DNA from: an uncultured Clostridia bacterium
GTDB lineage: Bacteria > Bacillota > Clostridia > TANB77 > CAG-508
Reading direction: 5' to 3'
Assembly (NCBI GenBank): GCA_904419095.1
Contig: CAJFQT010000010.1
Span: 1 to 21,110 of the forward strand
Length of the DNA: 21,110 nt
In this document: positions 13,787 through 21,110 of the stretch, piece after piece
Position numbering within the stretch: the stretch's first letter is position 1
Layout: the number at the start of each line of letters is the position of its first letter
The notes under the pieces: model-generated
What the model was told of the DNA's origin: nothing
Databases searched by the model: none
The model's input: the letters and a program-made list of their open reading frames with translations, nothing else
Program-made: the position numbers and the translations under genes

Positions 13787-14599
13787 ATGTATCGAAACCA
13801 CAAAACAGGAATTATAGGAATTATTATAACAGTTATTGTGTTAATATTGATTGTAGCTTTTTCTAATGGTGAAAACAATGCAAGTTTTTTTGAAAATGTT
13901 GCAAGTAAGTTAGTTATGCCAGTCCAAAATGGCTTGACATATTTAAAAAATAAAATCAGTGGGAATAGTACGTTTTTTACAGATATAAATAAACTAAAAG
14001 AAGAAAATGAAGAATTACAAGCCAAAAATAGTGAACTAGAACAATCATTAAGAGAACTGGAAAATATAAAAACAGAAAATGAAATGTTAAAAGGATATAT
14101 GAATTTAACAGAAAAATATGGTGAATATAAAACAATTCCTGCATATGTGATAAACAAAGATATTAGTAATTATTCAAAAACAATTATAATAAATGTTGGA
14201 AAAAATGATGGAATACAGGAAAATATGACAGTAATAGCAGATGAGGGGCTTGTAGGCTATATTGTTTCAGTAACAGATACAACAGCAAAAGTGCAAACAA
14301 TTGTAGATACGGCAAGTTCAGTAAGTGCAACAATGAGTTCAACAGATGAATCTATAGTATGTAAAGGAACATTAGATAGTACAAAAGAATTAAAAGCAAT
14401 GTATATACCGACAGATTACAATATAATTCAAGGAGATAGTATCGAAACATCGGGACTAGGAGGAATATATCCAAAAGGAATTCATATAGGAACTGTAAAA
14501 CAAGTTGAGGCAACAAAAAATGTAACTGATAGATATGCAGTCATAGAAACAGCAGTTAATTTTGACAAACTAAGTACGGTTTTAGTTATAACTAATTAA
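13787..14599 (+). CDS. mreC: Rod shape-determining protein MreC
   Basis: 270 aa. A short cytoplasmic N-terminus and one transmembrane segment at about residues 7-25 (TGIIGIIITVIVLILIVAF) are followed by a coiled coil at about 65-105 (KLKEENEELQAKNSELEQ…). A beta-barrel extracytoplasmic domain follows, with VINVGKNDGIQENMTVI and GLGGIYPKGIHIGTV. MreC bridges MreB to the synthases PBP2/RodA outside the membrane. It lies 38 bases after mreB, with GAGGGA as RBS. Confidence 0.93.
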   Translation: MYRNHKTGIIGIIITVIVLILIVAFSNGENNASFFENVASKLVMPVQNGLTYLKNKISGNSTFFTDINKLKEENEELQAKNSELEQSLRELENIKTENEMLKGYMNLTEKYGEYKTIPAYVINKDISNYSKTIIINVGKNDGIQENMTVIADEGLVGYIVSVTDTTAKVQTIVDTASSVSATMSSTDESIVCKGTLDSTKELKAMYIPTDYNIIQGDSIETSGLGGIYPKGIHIGTVKQVEATKNVTDRYAVIETAVNFDKLSTVLVITN

Positions 14600-14775
14600 A
14601 TCAATGAGAAAACAAAGCATGGGTTAAAAAGTAAAAATTAGTTAATTTTTATTATAAAGTATTTTATTATAAGTAGATAAGCTTTAATTTTGTATTAGTA
14701 TATTTACTTATGTATAAAAAAATCACACTTTAATGTAAACAAATATCTGAAAATAAAAAATGGAGGTGAATCAAT

Positions 14776-15309
14776 TTGAAAAAGGTGCTTATACATATTG
14801 AACTAATAGTTATAATATTCGTTATATATTTTTTACAATCGAATTTTTTCAATTGGTTCACAATATCAGGAATAATGCCAAACTTATTTGTAGTTTTTGT
14901 CTTATTTGTAGGGCTATTTGCAAGTAAAATGATGGGTACGATATATGGAATGGTAATAGGATTAATCCTAGATGTATTATTTAGACAAAAAATAGGAGTT
15001 AGTTTTATTGCATTAGGATTGGTAGGATTTTTAGCAACTATTTTTGATAAAAACTTTTCTAAAGACAGTAGAATGACAATAATGTTAATGGTAGCAGGAT
15101 TAACAGTATTATATGAAGCAATAATATATTTTGCTAATTATTTTGTTTTAGGAACTACTTTAGAAATAATACCTTTCTTAAAAATCTTATTAATTGAAGT
15201 TATATTTAATTTATTATTAACAATAATAATATATCCTCTTCTTCAAGAATATGGGTATTATATGGAAAATGAATTTAAGGGGAATAAAATTCTAACAAGA
15301 TATTTTTAA
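14776..15309 (+). CDS. mreD: Rod shape-determining protein MreD
   Basis: 177 aa; TTG start at 14776 set by a strong GGAGGTGA at 14762-14769. A hydrophobic protein with about five to six transmembrane helices, beginning MKKVLIHIELIVIIFVIYFL, with the MreD-like LFVGLFASKMMGTIYGMVIGLILDVLF segment and KIGVSFIALGLVGFL. It sits between mreC and pbp2 as usual. The 176-base gap after mreC holds only AT-rich sequence with weak stems. Confidence 0.9.
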   Translation: MKKVLIHIELIVIIFVIYFLQSNFFNWFTISGIMPNLFVVFVLFVGLFASKMMGTIYGMVIGLILDVLFRQKIGVSFIALGLVGFLATIFDKNFSKDSRMTIMLMVAGLTVLYEAIIYFANYFVLGTTLEIIPFLKILLIEVIFNLLLTIIIYPLLQEYGYYMENEFKGNKILTRYF

Positions 15310-15324
15310 AAAGAAGGTGAAATA

Positions 15325-17433
15325 TTGAAAAAAAAATCTGGAAAAGCCAATATCAAATTTAGATATAATATAATGACAGTATTAACATATGTAATAGGAA
15401 TTGTATTATTAGCACAACTATTTAATTTACAAATAGTACATGGAGCAGAATATAGGGAGCAATCAAATACAAGACTTACAAGAGAAACAACTTTAGAAGC
15501 AGCAAGAGGTTCAATTTTAGATAGAACAGGAAATGTACTGGCAAGTTCAGATATGAAGTTTGCATTAGAATTATATAAGACTAAAATTGATGATGAAACA
15601 TTAAATAACTCAATTTTAAGTATAATTCAAGTACTAGAAAAGTATGGAATTAGCTATGATGATGACTTTCCAGTTACTATAAATCCATTTCAGTATACAA
15701 TAGAAGGAGAAACACTTGCTAATTGGAAAAAAACATACGACTTAGATGAAAATGCATCAGCAGAAGAAGCTTTTTATGATTTTAAAGAAAGATACGAAAT
15801 AAGTAATGAAGATCTTACAGAAGCTAGAAAAATTATGAGTATAAGATATCAAATTACAACAGAAGGATATAGTAGTACAAAAGCACTAACAATAGCAGAT
15901 GATATACCAAGAGAAGCAGTAGCAGAATTTTCAGAAAATAGTGATAAATATCCAGGAACCAATATTGTAGTAGAACCAATAAGAGAATATACTCAAGGGA
16001 CACTGGCAGCACATGTAATCGGTTATGCTTCAAAAATTAGTTCAGAGGAATATGAGCAGAGAAAGGATACGTATTCACAAAATGATATAATTGGAAAAAC
16101 AGGAGTAGAGAGTGTTTTTGAAGAGTATCTAAAAGGAAAGAATGGAACAAAACAAATAGATATGTCTGTTGATGGAACAATAACAGCAGAATATACGGCA
16201 GAAGAAGCGGTAGAAGGTTCAGATGTTGTTTTAACAATAGATGCAGAATTACAAAGAGTAGCAGAAGAAGTATTAGCATCTAATTTACAAAAAATTCAAA
16301 GTGGAGGATTTGGAAGAGCATATGCAGCAACAGCAAGTAGTTGCGTAGTAATGGATGTAAGAACAGGAGATATTTTAGCAATGGCAAATGTTCCAACATA
16401 TAATCCACAGGATTTTGTTGGAGGAATTAGTACAGAAAATTGGAATAAATATATAAATGATTCAGCAAAACCATTAGTAAATAAAGCAATACAAAATTCA
16501 TATTCACCGGGCTCAATATTTAAAATGGTAACAGCAATAGCTGGTTTAGAAACAGGAGCAATAAATTCAAATACAAGAATAAATGATACAGGTGTATATA
16601 ACAAATATCCAGATTCACCAAAAAATTGTTGGTATTACACGGATTATCATAGAGGGCATGGATGGCTAAATGTATCACAAGCAATTCAAAAATCATGTAA
16701 TTATTTCTTTTATGAAACTGCGGATAGAATAGGTATAGACGTATTAGATCAATATGCAACATATTTCGGATTAGGAAAGAAAACAGGAGTAGAATTACTT
16801 GGAGAAACAGATGGTGTACTTGCAAGTAGAGAATCAAAATCAAAACTACATCCAGATAGTCAAAATTGGAATCCAGGAGATACATTAAATGCAGGTATAG
16901 GACAAGGAGACAATGAATTTTCACCATTACAAATGGCAAAATATATTAGTATGCTTGCAAATGGTGGAAAAAATGTTGATGTAAGTATAGTAAAAACAAT
17001 TAGAAATGCAGATGGTTCAGAAGTTTCAAAAGATGATATAAATAATTTTGTAAATCAAAAACTAGGATTAGAAGCTGAATCAACAGAAAATTTGAATATA
17101 AATCCTCAAAATTTACAAGTTATACTAGAAGGAATGCGTTCTGTAACTGATGAACAAGGTACAGCAAGTAGTGTATTCCAAAATTTTGAAATATCTGTAG
17201 GAGGAAAAACAGGATCAGCAGAAGCACCGGGAAATAAGGTAAATGCATGGTTCGCAGGATTTGCACCATTTGAAAATCCTGAAATAGCAGTTGTAGTAAT
17301 GGTTGAAAATGGTGGACACGGGTATTATGCTGGTGAAGCAGTTCGAGAAATAATGAGAGAGTATTTTGGAATGAATACAGAAAATGTAACAGAAAGTGCT
17401 ACGGCGGTTCCATATACAGAGTCTTTTAGATAA
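15325..17433 (+). CDS. mrdA: Penicillin-binding protein 2 (class B transpeptidase)
   Basis: 702 aa; TTG start at 15325 with GAAGGTGA (15313-15320), only 15 bases after mreD. One N-terminal transmembrane segment (about 16-36) anchors it. A dimerisation/linker region includes EAARGSILDRTGNVLA, and the transpeptidase domain carries SIFK with nucleophile Ser397 and Lys400, S457-C-N459, and K628-T-G630. It cross-links peptidoglycan during side-wall growth with the MreBCD and RodA proteins. Two consecutive TTG starts (mreD, mrdA) suggest moderated translation in the cluster. No rodA gene is seen nearby. Confidence 0.94.
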   Translation: MKKKSGKANIKFRYNIMTVLTYVIGIVLLAQLFNLQIVHGAEYREQSNTRLTRETTLEAARGSILDRTGNVLASSDMKFALELYKTKIDDETLNNSILSIIQVLEKYGISYDDDFPVTINPFQYTIEGETLANWKKTYDLDENASAEEAFYDFKERYEISNEDLTEARKIMSIRYQITTEGYSSTKALTIADDIPREAVAEFSENSDKYPGTNIVVEPIREYTQGTLAAHVIGYASKISSEEYEQRKDTYSQNDIIGKTGVESVFEEYLKGKNGTKQIDMSVDGTITAEYTAEEAVEGSDVVLTIDAELQRVAEEVLASNLQKIQSGGFGRAYAATASSCVVMDVRTGDILAMANVPTYNPQDFVGGISTENWNKYINDSAKPLVNKAIQNSYSPGSIFKMVTAIAGLETGAINSNTRINDTGVYNKYPDSPKNCWYYTDYHRGHGWLNVSQAIQKSCNYFFYETADRIGIDVLDQYATYFGLGKKTGVELLGETDGVLASRESKSKLHPDSQNWNPGDTLNAGIGQGDNEFSPLQMAKYISMLANGGKNVDVSIVKTIRNADGSEVSKDDINNFVNQKLGLEAESTENLNINPQNLQVILEGMRSVTDEQGTASSVFQNFEISVGGKTGSAEAPGNKVNAWFAGFAPFENPEIAVVVMVENGGHGYYAGEAVREIMREYFGMNTENVTESATAVPYTESFR

Positions 17434-17450
17434 GAAAGAAGGATGTAAAA

Positions 17451-18065
17451 ATGAGAAAATCTAGTGTAAGTATTAATTTAAGAAAAAATGAAATTATAAT
17501 AAAAATTTCAGAAGAAGCAGAACAAAAAGATATTATATATTCATTAAGAAAGAAATTGCCAGAATTGAAAAAGTTATATAAAGACGAGAAAACACCAATT
17601 AAAGTGACTGGTAAAGTTATGAAAAATAAGGAAATAGACGAAATACAAAAATTAATAAAAAGTCAAATTGATGTAGAAATAGACTTTGATATGCCAAAAT
17701 CATTAGGATTATCTAGTATCAGAAGGGCATTTGACCAAGAAATAGCAACATCTGAAACGAAGTTTCATAGAGGGTCACTTCGTTCTGGTCAAAAATTAGA
17801 AACAGAAGGAAGTATAGTTATAATAGGTGATGTTAATTCAGGGGCAGAAGTTATTGCATCAGACAATATTGTTGTGTTAGGAAATTTAAGAGGACTAGCA
17901 CATGCAGGTGCTAAGGGAAATAAGAAAGCAATAATTGCAGCAGGTCTTTTAGATACTGTTCAAATTCGTATATCAAATATTGTTAAAGAAATAGATAGAG
18001 ATGAAGAGCCATTACATAAACAAGCTTATGTTTATGTACATGAAGATAAAATTATAATAGAATAA
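17451..18065 (+). CDS. minC: Septum site-determining protein MinC
   Basis: 204 aa, starting MRKSSVSINLRKNEIIIKIS 17 bases after mrdA with AGAAGGATG as RBS. The N-terminal FtsZ-inhibiting domain is divergent. The C-terminal beta-helix domain is clear: GSIVIIGDVNSGAEVIASDNI, VVLGNLRGLAHAGAKGN, and ILLD-like turns through AAGLLDTVQIRI, the surface that binds MinD. It restricts Z-ring assembly away from mid-cell. minD normally follows, but here the next genes are unrelated and on the other strand, so MinD must be encoded elsewhere. Confidence 0.9.
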   Translation: MRKSSVSINLRKNEIIIKISEEAEQKDIIYSLRKKLPELKKLYKDEKTPIKVTGKVMKNKEIDEIQKLIKSQIDVEIDFDMPKSLGLSSIRRAFDQEIATSETKFHRGSLRSGQKLETEGSIVIIGDVNSGAEVIASDNIVVLGNLRGLAHAGAKGNKKAIIAAGLLDTVQIRISNIVKEIDRDEEPLHKQAYVYVHEDKIIIE

Positions 18066-18145
18066 TAATATAAAAAATACTTATACTTTATCTTTTTCGA
18101 GCTATAGTAAAAAATAGATTTGGAATGAATTTATATAAATTAAAT

Positions 18146-18661
18146 TTAAGAAAATAAAAGCATAATTAAAATGATATATAACATTTCATCTTTTACATTT
18201 TCTTGGAATAAAAAAATTAATATACAAATAATAATGATATCATCAAGAAAAAGATGGATTCCAAATAATTCAAAAATAGGTTCATCTATATTAGAAAATC
18301 CATTTATGTTTATATTTAAAGGACCAATGTTAGTTGGTAATAAACTAGAAAAATTAAAAGGTAATAGAGAAGAAATAGTATTACTATTGTTTGATGTATT
18401 AGTAATACTATTTTTTTTTGTATTAAAACTTACTTCATTTTCAGCCATTTTTTCATTATTACTATTTATGTTATCATCAGTATTTTGGTAAGAATCATAT
18501 TGTATATTTTTGTTGTCTAGATGATTGGAATTAGACGAAAAAGAATTACTTTTGTAAGTAGTATTATTAGAGTGAATTTTATGAGATTGAGGATAATTCA
18601 TTTGTCTGTAGTTAAAATTTGGTTTAAAAAATGGAAAAGGTGGTGGAAAAAAACTAGGCAT
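18146..18661 (-). CDS. Pro/Asn-rich protein with hydrophobic C-terminus, 171 aa
   Basis: ATG at 18659-18661 is preceded by AAGGAGA. Begins MPSFFPPPFPFFKPNFNYRQ, then a low-complexity Asn/Ser region (about 30-100), and ends with a conserved-looking acidic/hydrophobic block: ELFGIHLFLDDIIIICILIFLFQ, then ENVKDEMLYIILIMLLFS. The D-D-x3-hydrophobic, E-x-V-x-DE, hydrophobic pattern recurs in short clostridial proteins of unknown role, some linked with sporulation. No enzymatic motif. Probably transcribed with the upstream minus-strand gene at 18769-19374. Confidence 0.65.
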   Translation of the reverse strand: MPSFFPPPFPFFKPNFNYRQMNYPQSHKIHSNNTTYKSNSFSSNSNHLDNKNIQYDSYQNTDDNINSNNEKMAENEVSFNTKKNSITNTSNNSNTISSLLPFNFSSLLPTNIGPLNININGFSNIDEPIFELFGIHLFLDDIIIICILIFLFQENVKDEMLYIILIMLLFS

Positions 18662-18768
18662 TATATCATTCTCCTTTTAATTGTTATTTCAATAACATAG
18701 AATTAATAACCTTTGTTTTATTTTATATGATTGATATGTATATAATGAAAAATGTTTTGCTAAATCTT

Positions 18769-19374
18769 TTATTTAGTATTATCGTCTTTTTTATTGGTGA
18801 TATTATTGTTATTAGTATTTGCATTATTGATATTGGTGTTTTTTAAAACTTCAGCAATTTTACCCATATTTAATAAATTAACGTAGTTGTCTAGCTGGTT
18901 TTTTTTAGAATTACGAAGATATGGCTTTAGAGAGTTTAAAAGATTACTTCTTGGATCGTTTTTATTATTAATACTTCCAAATGCTGATGTCATTTTCATT
19001 ATGGTATTTATATCAATGTTGTTTAAGTCAAAGTTGGCAGTATTATTGTATGTGTTTTCGTTATTTTGGTTATTAGTATTATTTGTATTTTGATTGTTGT
19101 TTGTGTATGTATTGTTAGTTTCTTTTGGGTTGTAATCGTTTGTGTTAGAAGTTGTAGTGTTGTAGTTTGAGTTGTTGCTATTATTTTTGGTATTGCTATT
19201 AATATCGTTGTTTTGATTAATATTATTTTTATTGTTGTTATTTGCCATCATTTTGGAAAAGTTTTCGATCATTTCTGGTGAAATTTGAGAAATGGCACTA
19301 GATAGATTGCCATTGTCAACTAAATTTTTTATTTTGCTCATGGTTTCATTATCTATATTTGGTATGTTATCCAT
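18769..19374 (-). CDS. Asn-rich low-complexity protein, 201 aa, unknown function
   Basis: ATG at 19372-19374 after AGGATGT. The N-terminus MDNIPNIDNETMSKIKNLVD and ISPEMIENFSKMMANN form a short helical region. A long Asn/Thr/Ser repeat-like tract follows (about 47-115), then a helical C-terminal block with DPRSNLLNSLKPYLRNSKKNQLDNYVNLLNMGKIAEVL. That block resembles a motif seen in small spore-former proteins of unknown function. The pair with the gene at 18146-18661 shares Asn-rich composition and orientation, suggesting a joint role, possibly in the spore or cell surface; that is inference. Confidence 0.65.
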   Translation of the reverse strand: MDNIPNIDNETMSKIKNLVDNGNLSSAISQISPEMIENFSKMMANNNNKNNINQNNDINSNTKNNSNNSNYNTTTSNTNDYNPKETNNTYTNNNQNTNNTNNQNNENTYNNTANFDLNNIDINTIMKMTSAFGSINNKNDPRSNLLNSLKPYLRNSKKNQLDNYVNLLNMGKIAEVLKNTNINNANTNNNNITNKKDDNTK

Positions 19375-19443
19375 AATATCACATCCTATCTAAATATAAT
19401 ATATGCTAGATTATTTTAAAATTGACATTTTTAAAATAAAATC

Positions 19444-19740
19444 TTTCTTTAATTAATAATTTGAAATTAGAAAGCAACTTTGGGTTTGTTGCCCGCTCCC
19501 AGAGATATCTGTATAAAAATTTATTCCACTCCTCGGCTTGTTGCATTGCCTATGCCTTCTAAACCCAAAACAAACGAGCCTCTCGTTACATCCTTCACGC
19601 TTCCTCATTTATTTTGGATTAAGAAGGCATACGGCAATTCCACGGCACACTCGTCATTCCATAAATTTTTATACAGATATCTCTTAACGCTGACCTAATT
19701 TCTTTTTTGCTTTCTAATTTCAAATTATTAATTAAAGAAA
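19444..19740. repeat. Palindromic element B, about 297 nt, nested perfect inverted repeats
   Basis: Bases 19444-19477 are the exact reverse complement of 19707-19740 (34 bp). Inside, 19501-19523 pairs exactly with 19662-19684 (23 bp), and 19551-19560 with 19622-19631 (10 bp), so the entire element can fold into one long interrupted hairpin. The interior is far more GC-rich than the surroundings. A 72-codon plus-strand frame inside has no RBS and follows the inverted repeats, so it is not a gene. It lies between convergently unrelated genes and is probably a MITE-like element or a large structured RNA. Confidence 0.78.
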
Positions 19741-19754
19741 AAATATTAAAAAGC

Positions 19755-19783
19755 TTGAAAACACTTAAAAATTAATGTATAAT
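19755..19783 (+). promoter_or_regulatory. Sigma-A promoter of the secreted protein gene
   Basis: TTGAAA (19755-19760), 17 bases, TATAAT (19778-19783). A start near 19790 gives a leader of about 207 nt before the gene at 19997. Confidence 0.65.
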
Positions 19784-19874
19784 GTATTATAGAGTTATTA
19801 TGTATATTTCAAAGCTGAATGTCATGAATTTGTAATAAAAATGTCATCAAAAATAAATATATATGGTAAATCTA

Positions 19875-19916
19875 TCTTCCGTATAGTAGTTTTCACTAGG
19901 AAAACTAAGTGGGAGA
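19875..19916 (+). promoter_or_regulatory. Structured 5' leader, candidate RNA regulatory element
   Basis: TCTTCC (19875-19880) can pair with GGGAGA (19911-19916), enclosing a perfect 8-bp hairpin TAGTTTTC (19887-19894) with GAAAACTA (19900-19907). It lies in the untranslated leader between the promoter at 19755 and the start codon at 19997. It matches no riboswitch class I can name. Confidence 0.35.
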
Positions 19917-19996
19917 GAATCTTATTGAAAATTAAAGTCATTTCTTATATTATATATAAGAACGAAAATGTTTATAATTTTTAGGAGGGATGCGTT

Positions 19997-21110
19997 ATGA
20001 AGAGAGATTTGTTAAAAATAGTTACAGTAATTGCTATTATTTTTACTATGACTATGGCAAACTTTATATTTCTTTGTGCAACAACGGTATCTTATGCAGC
20101 AGATGCTATTGCAAAAGAAATACAAACAAATCATAACAATGTTAATTTTGAGGCAAAATTAAAACAAGGGGATAGTGAATCAAATGTATTAGATGCAAAG
20201 ATGAATTCAGAAGATTTGCAAATGCATTTTAAGATTTCAGTAAAACAGGAAGGATATTTAAATGGTGAAATTACTTTGGCAAATAGTAATTTTAAGTTTA
20301 AACCAGAGATATTAAGTGATGGTATTACTGAAATTCAAGATAATAAAATATCATTATCTCAAATAAATGCTGGAGAAACAAGAGATATTGTTGTTGGAAT
20401 TGAGGTTTCAAAACCAGACCAATTTTCTTTAGATATCTTAGGAAAAGAAAGTACAGTAACTTTAACAGGTATTTATAGAGATAGTACAGAAAAAGATATT
20501 TCAATTGAAGGTGTAAGAACTGTAACTTTAAATCTTACAAGTCCTTATGATGAAAGTTATAAAGGAATAGTTTTAAATCATCAAATGGTTACAAATAAAG
20601 TTGCAAACTATGATGGAGAGCAAAAAAGAATTATGCAGTTTACTATTACTTCAGGAATGGAAAATAATTTATTCCCTATAAAATCAGAAAAGATAGTAAC
20701 AACATCTCCTAAAATAAATGATAAATTTGCAGAGAAGGTTTTAGTTAATACTAATGGATTATTAACTTCAACAGGAAAAGAAATATCAGATGAAAATTGG
20801 AAATATGATGAGGAAACAGGAAATTTAGAAATATCAATAAATAATGATGCTCAAGATAATAAAGTGGCTTGGAATAAAGCAGGAAGTGATATATTTATAA
20901 TTACATACATATTTAGTGATATATCTGAGGTTTCTGTTCAAGATATAAAAACAAATTCTGAAATTAATCTTTATGATAAAAATCAAACAAGAGTAACAAG
21001 CGAATATCAAAGTCAAATACATCAAGAAGATTTGGATTCAATGATTACAGTTGATATTGCAAATAGTGAAAATGAAATATATAAAGGAAAATTACAAGAA
21101 GGAATAGATA
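19997..21110 (+). CDS. Secreted or surface protein, 3' end beyond the window
   Basis: ATG 19997 follows AGGAGG (19983-19988); open to the window edge, with 371 full codons visible. The N-terminus MKRDLLKIVTVIAIIFTMTM is a signal peptide with a probable cleavage after VSYA near residue 36. What follows is beta-rich, acidic and Lys/Asn/Ser-rich (FKISVKQEGYLNGEITL, RDIVVGIEVSKPDQFSLDI, RTVTLNLTSPYDESYKG), suggesting tandem immunoglobulin-like or adhesin-type domains. I do not recognise a family. Large surface proteins of this build are common in gut Clostridia. No anchor signal is visible in the part seen. Confidence 0.8.
   Translation, partial: MKRDLLKIVTVIAIIFTMTMANFIFLCATTVSYAADAIAKEIQTNHNNVNFEAKLKQGDSESNVLDAKMNSEDLQMHFKISVKQEGYLNGEITLANSNFKFKPEILSDGITEIQDNKISLSQINAGETRDIVVGIEVSKPDQFSLDILGKESTVTLTGIYRDSTEKDISIEGVRTVTLNLTSPYDESYKGIVLNHQMVTNKVANYDGEQKRIMQFTITSGMENNLFPIKSEKIVTTSPKINDKFAEKVLVNTNGLLTSTGKEISDENWKYDEETGNLEISINNDAQDNKVAWNKAGSDIFIITYIFSDISEVSVQDIKTNSEINLYDKNQTRVTSEYQSQIHQEDLDSMITVDIANSENEIYKGKLQEGID

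Noticed and set aside
14600..14775. Terminator between mreC and mreD
   Set aside because: Only weak AT-only stems (for example AAAAATTA with TAATTTTT); no convincing GC-containing stem.
18171..18491. 106-aa plus-strand ORF
   Set aside because: Antisense shadow of the minus-strand Pro/Asn-rich gene, which has a good RBS and a conserved-looking C-terminus.
19480..19698. 72-aa plus-strand ORF inside palindrome B
   Set aside because: No RBS, composition set by the inverted repeats, and the residues do not resemble a protein family.

Overview
The window looks like a very AT-rich, spore-forming low-GC Firmicute, most likely an uncultivated gut-type member of the Clostridia. The signs are strong AGGAGG ribosome binding sites, near-exclusive A/T third positions, CotF-like spore coat proteins, a MecA-type ClpC adaptor, and a DUF4321 - radC - mreB - mreC - mreD - pbp2 - minC cluster in the order common in Clostridia.

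Layout: (1) Bases 1-4809 hold a ZIP-family metal transporter gene cut in two by a 4.2 kb integrated element (about 290-4510). The element carries a tiny membrane protein gene on the minus strand, two tiny ORFs, a large serine recombinase, and an AAA/DUF4143 ATPase flanked by two sets of 23-bp tandem repeats. The nine-base core ACCAGAAGG flanks it, and rejoining the ends rebuilds both the ZIP reading frame and a dyad-symmetric attP. (2) 4884-7899: low-molecular-weight protein tyrosine phosphatase, then the PcrA/UvrD helicase. (3) 8136-8642: two small spore-coat-like proteins. (4) 8643-9225: a G/T-rich gap with a 174-nt palindromic element. (5) 9226-10248: membrane-anchored M23 peptidase. (6) 10643-11278, minus strand: MecA-like adaptor. 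(7) 11560-18065: cell-shape and division cluster. (8) 18146-19374, minus strand: two Asn-rich proteins. (9) 19444-19740: a second, unrelated palindromic element. (10) From 19997 to the window end: a secreted protein behind a long, structured leader.

The most striking observation crosses these regions. Four reading-frame breaks occur, in three genes: two in the recombinase, one in the ZIP transporter, one in radC. All four have the same form. The zero-frame codon at the break is CGG, and the conserved protein sequence resumes exactly one base later, with the GGN inside CGGN supplying a glycine that fits the conserved position. I found no in-frame CGG in any intact gene here, although the CGG triplet occurs out of frame more than 20 times. 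This suggests that in this organism in-frame CGG is not read as arginine but works as a +1 frameshift signal, or that CGGN is read as a four-base glycine codon. A systematic sequencing or assembly error (an extra C before GG) is the main competing explanation and cannot be excluded from sequence alone.
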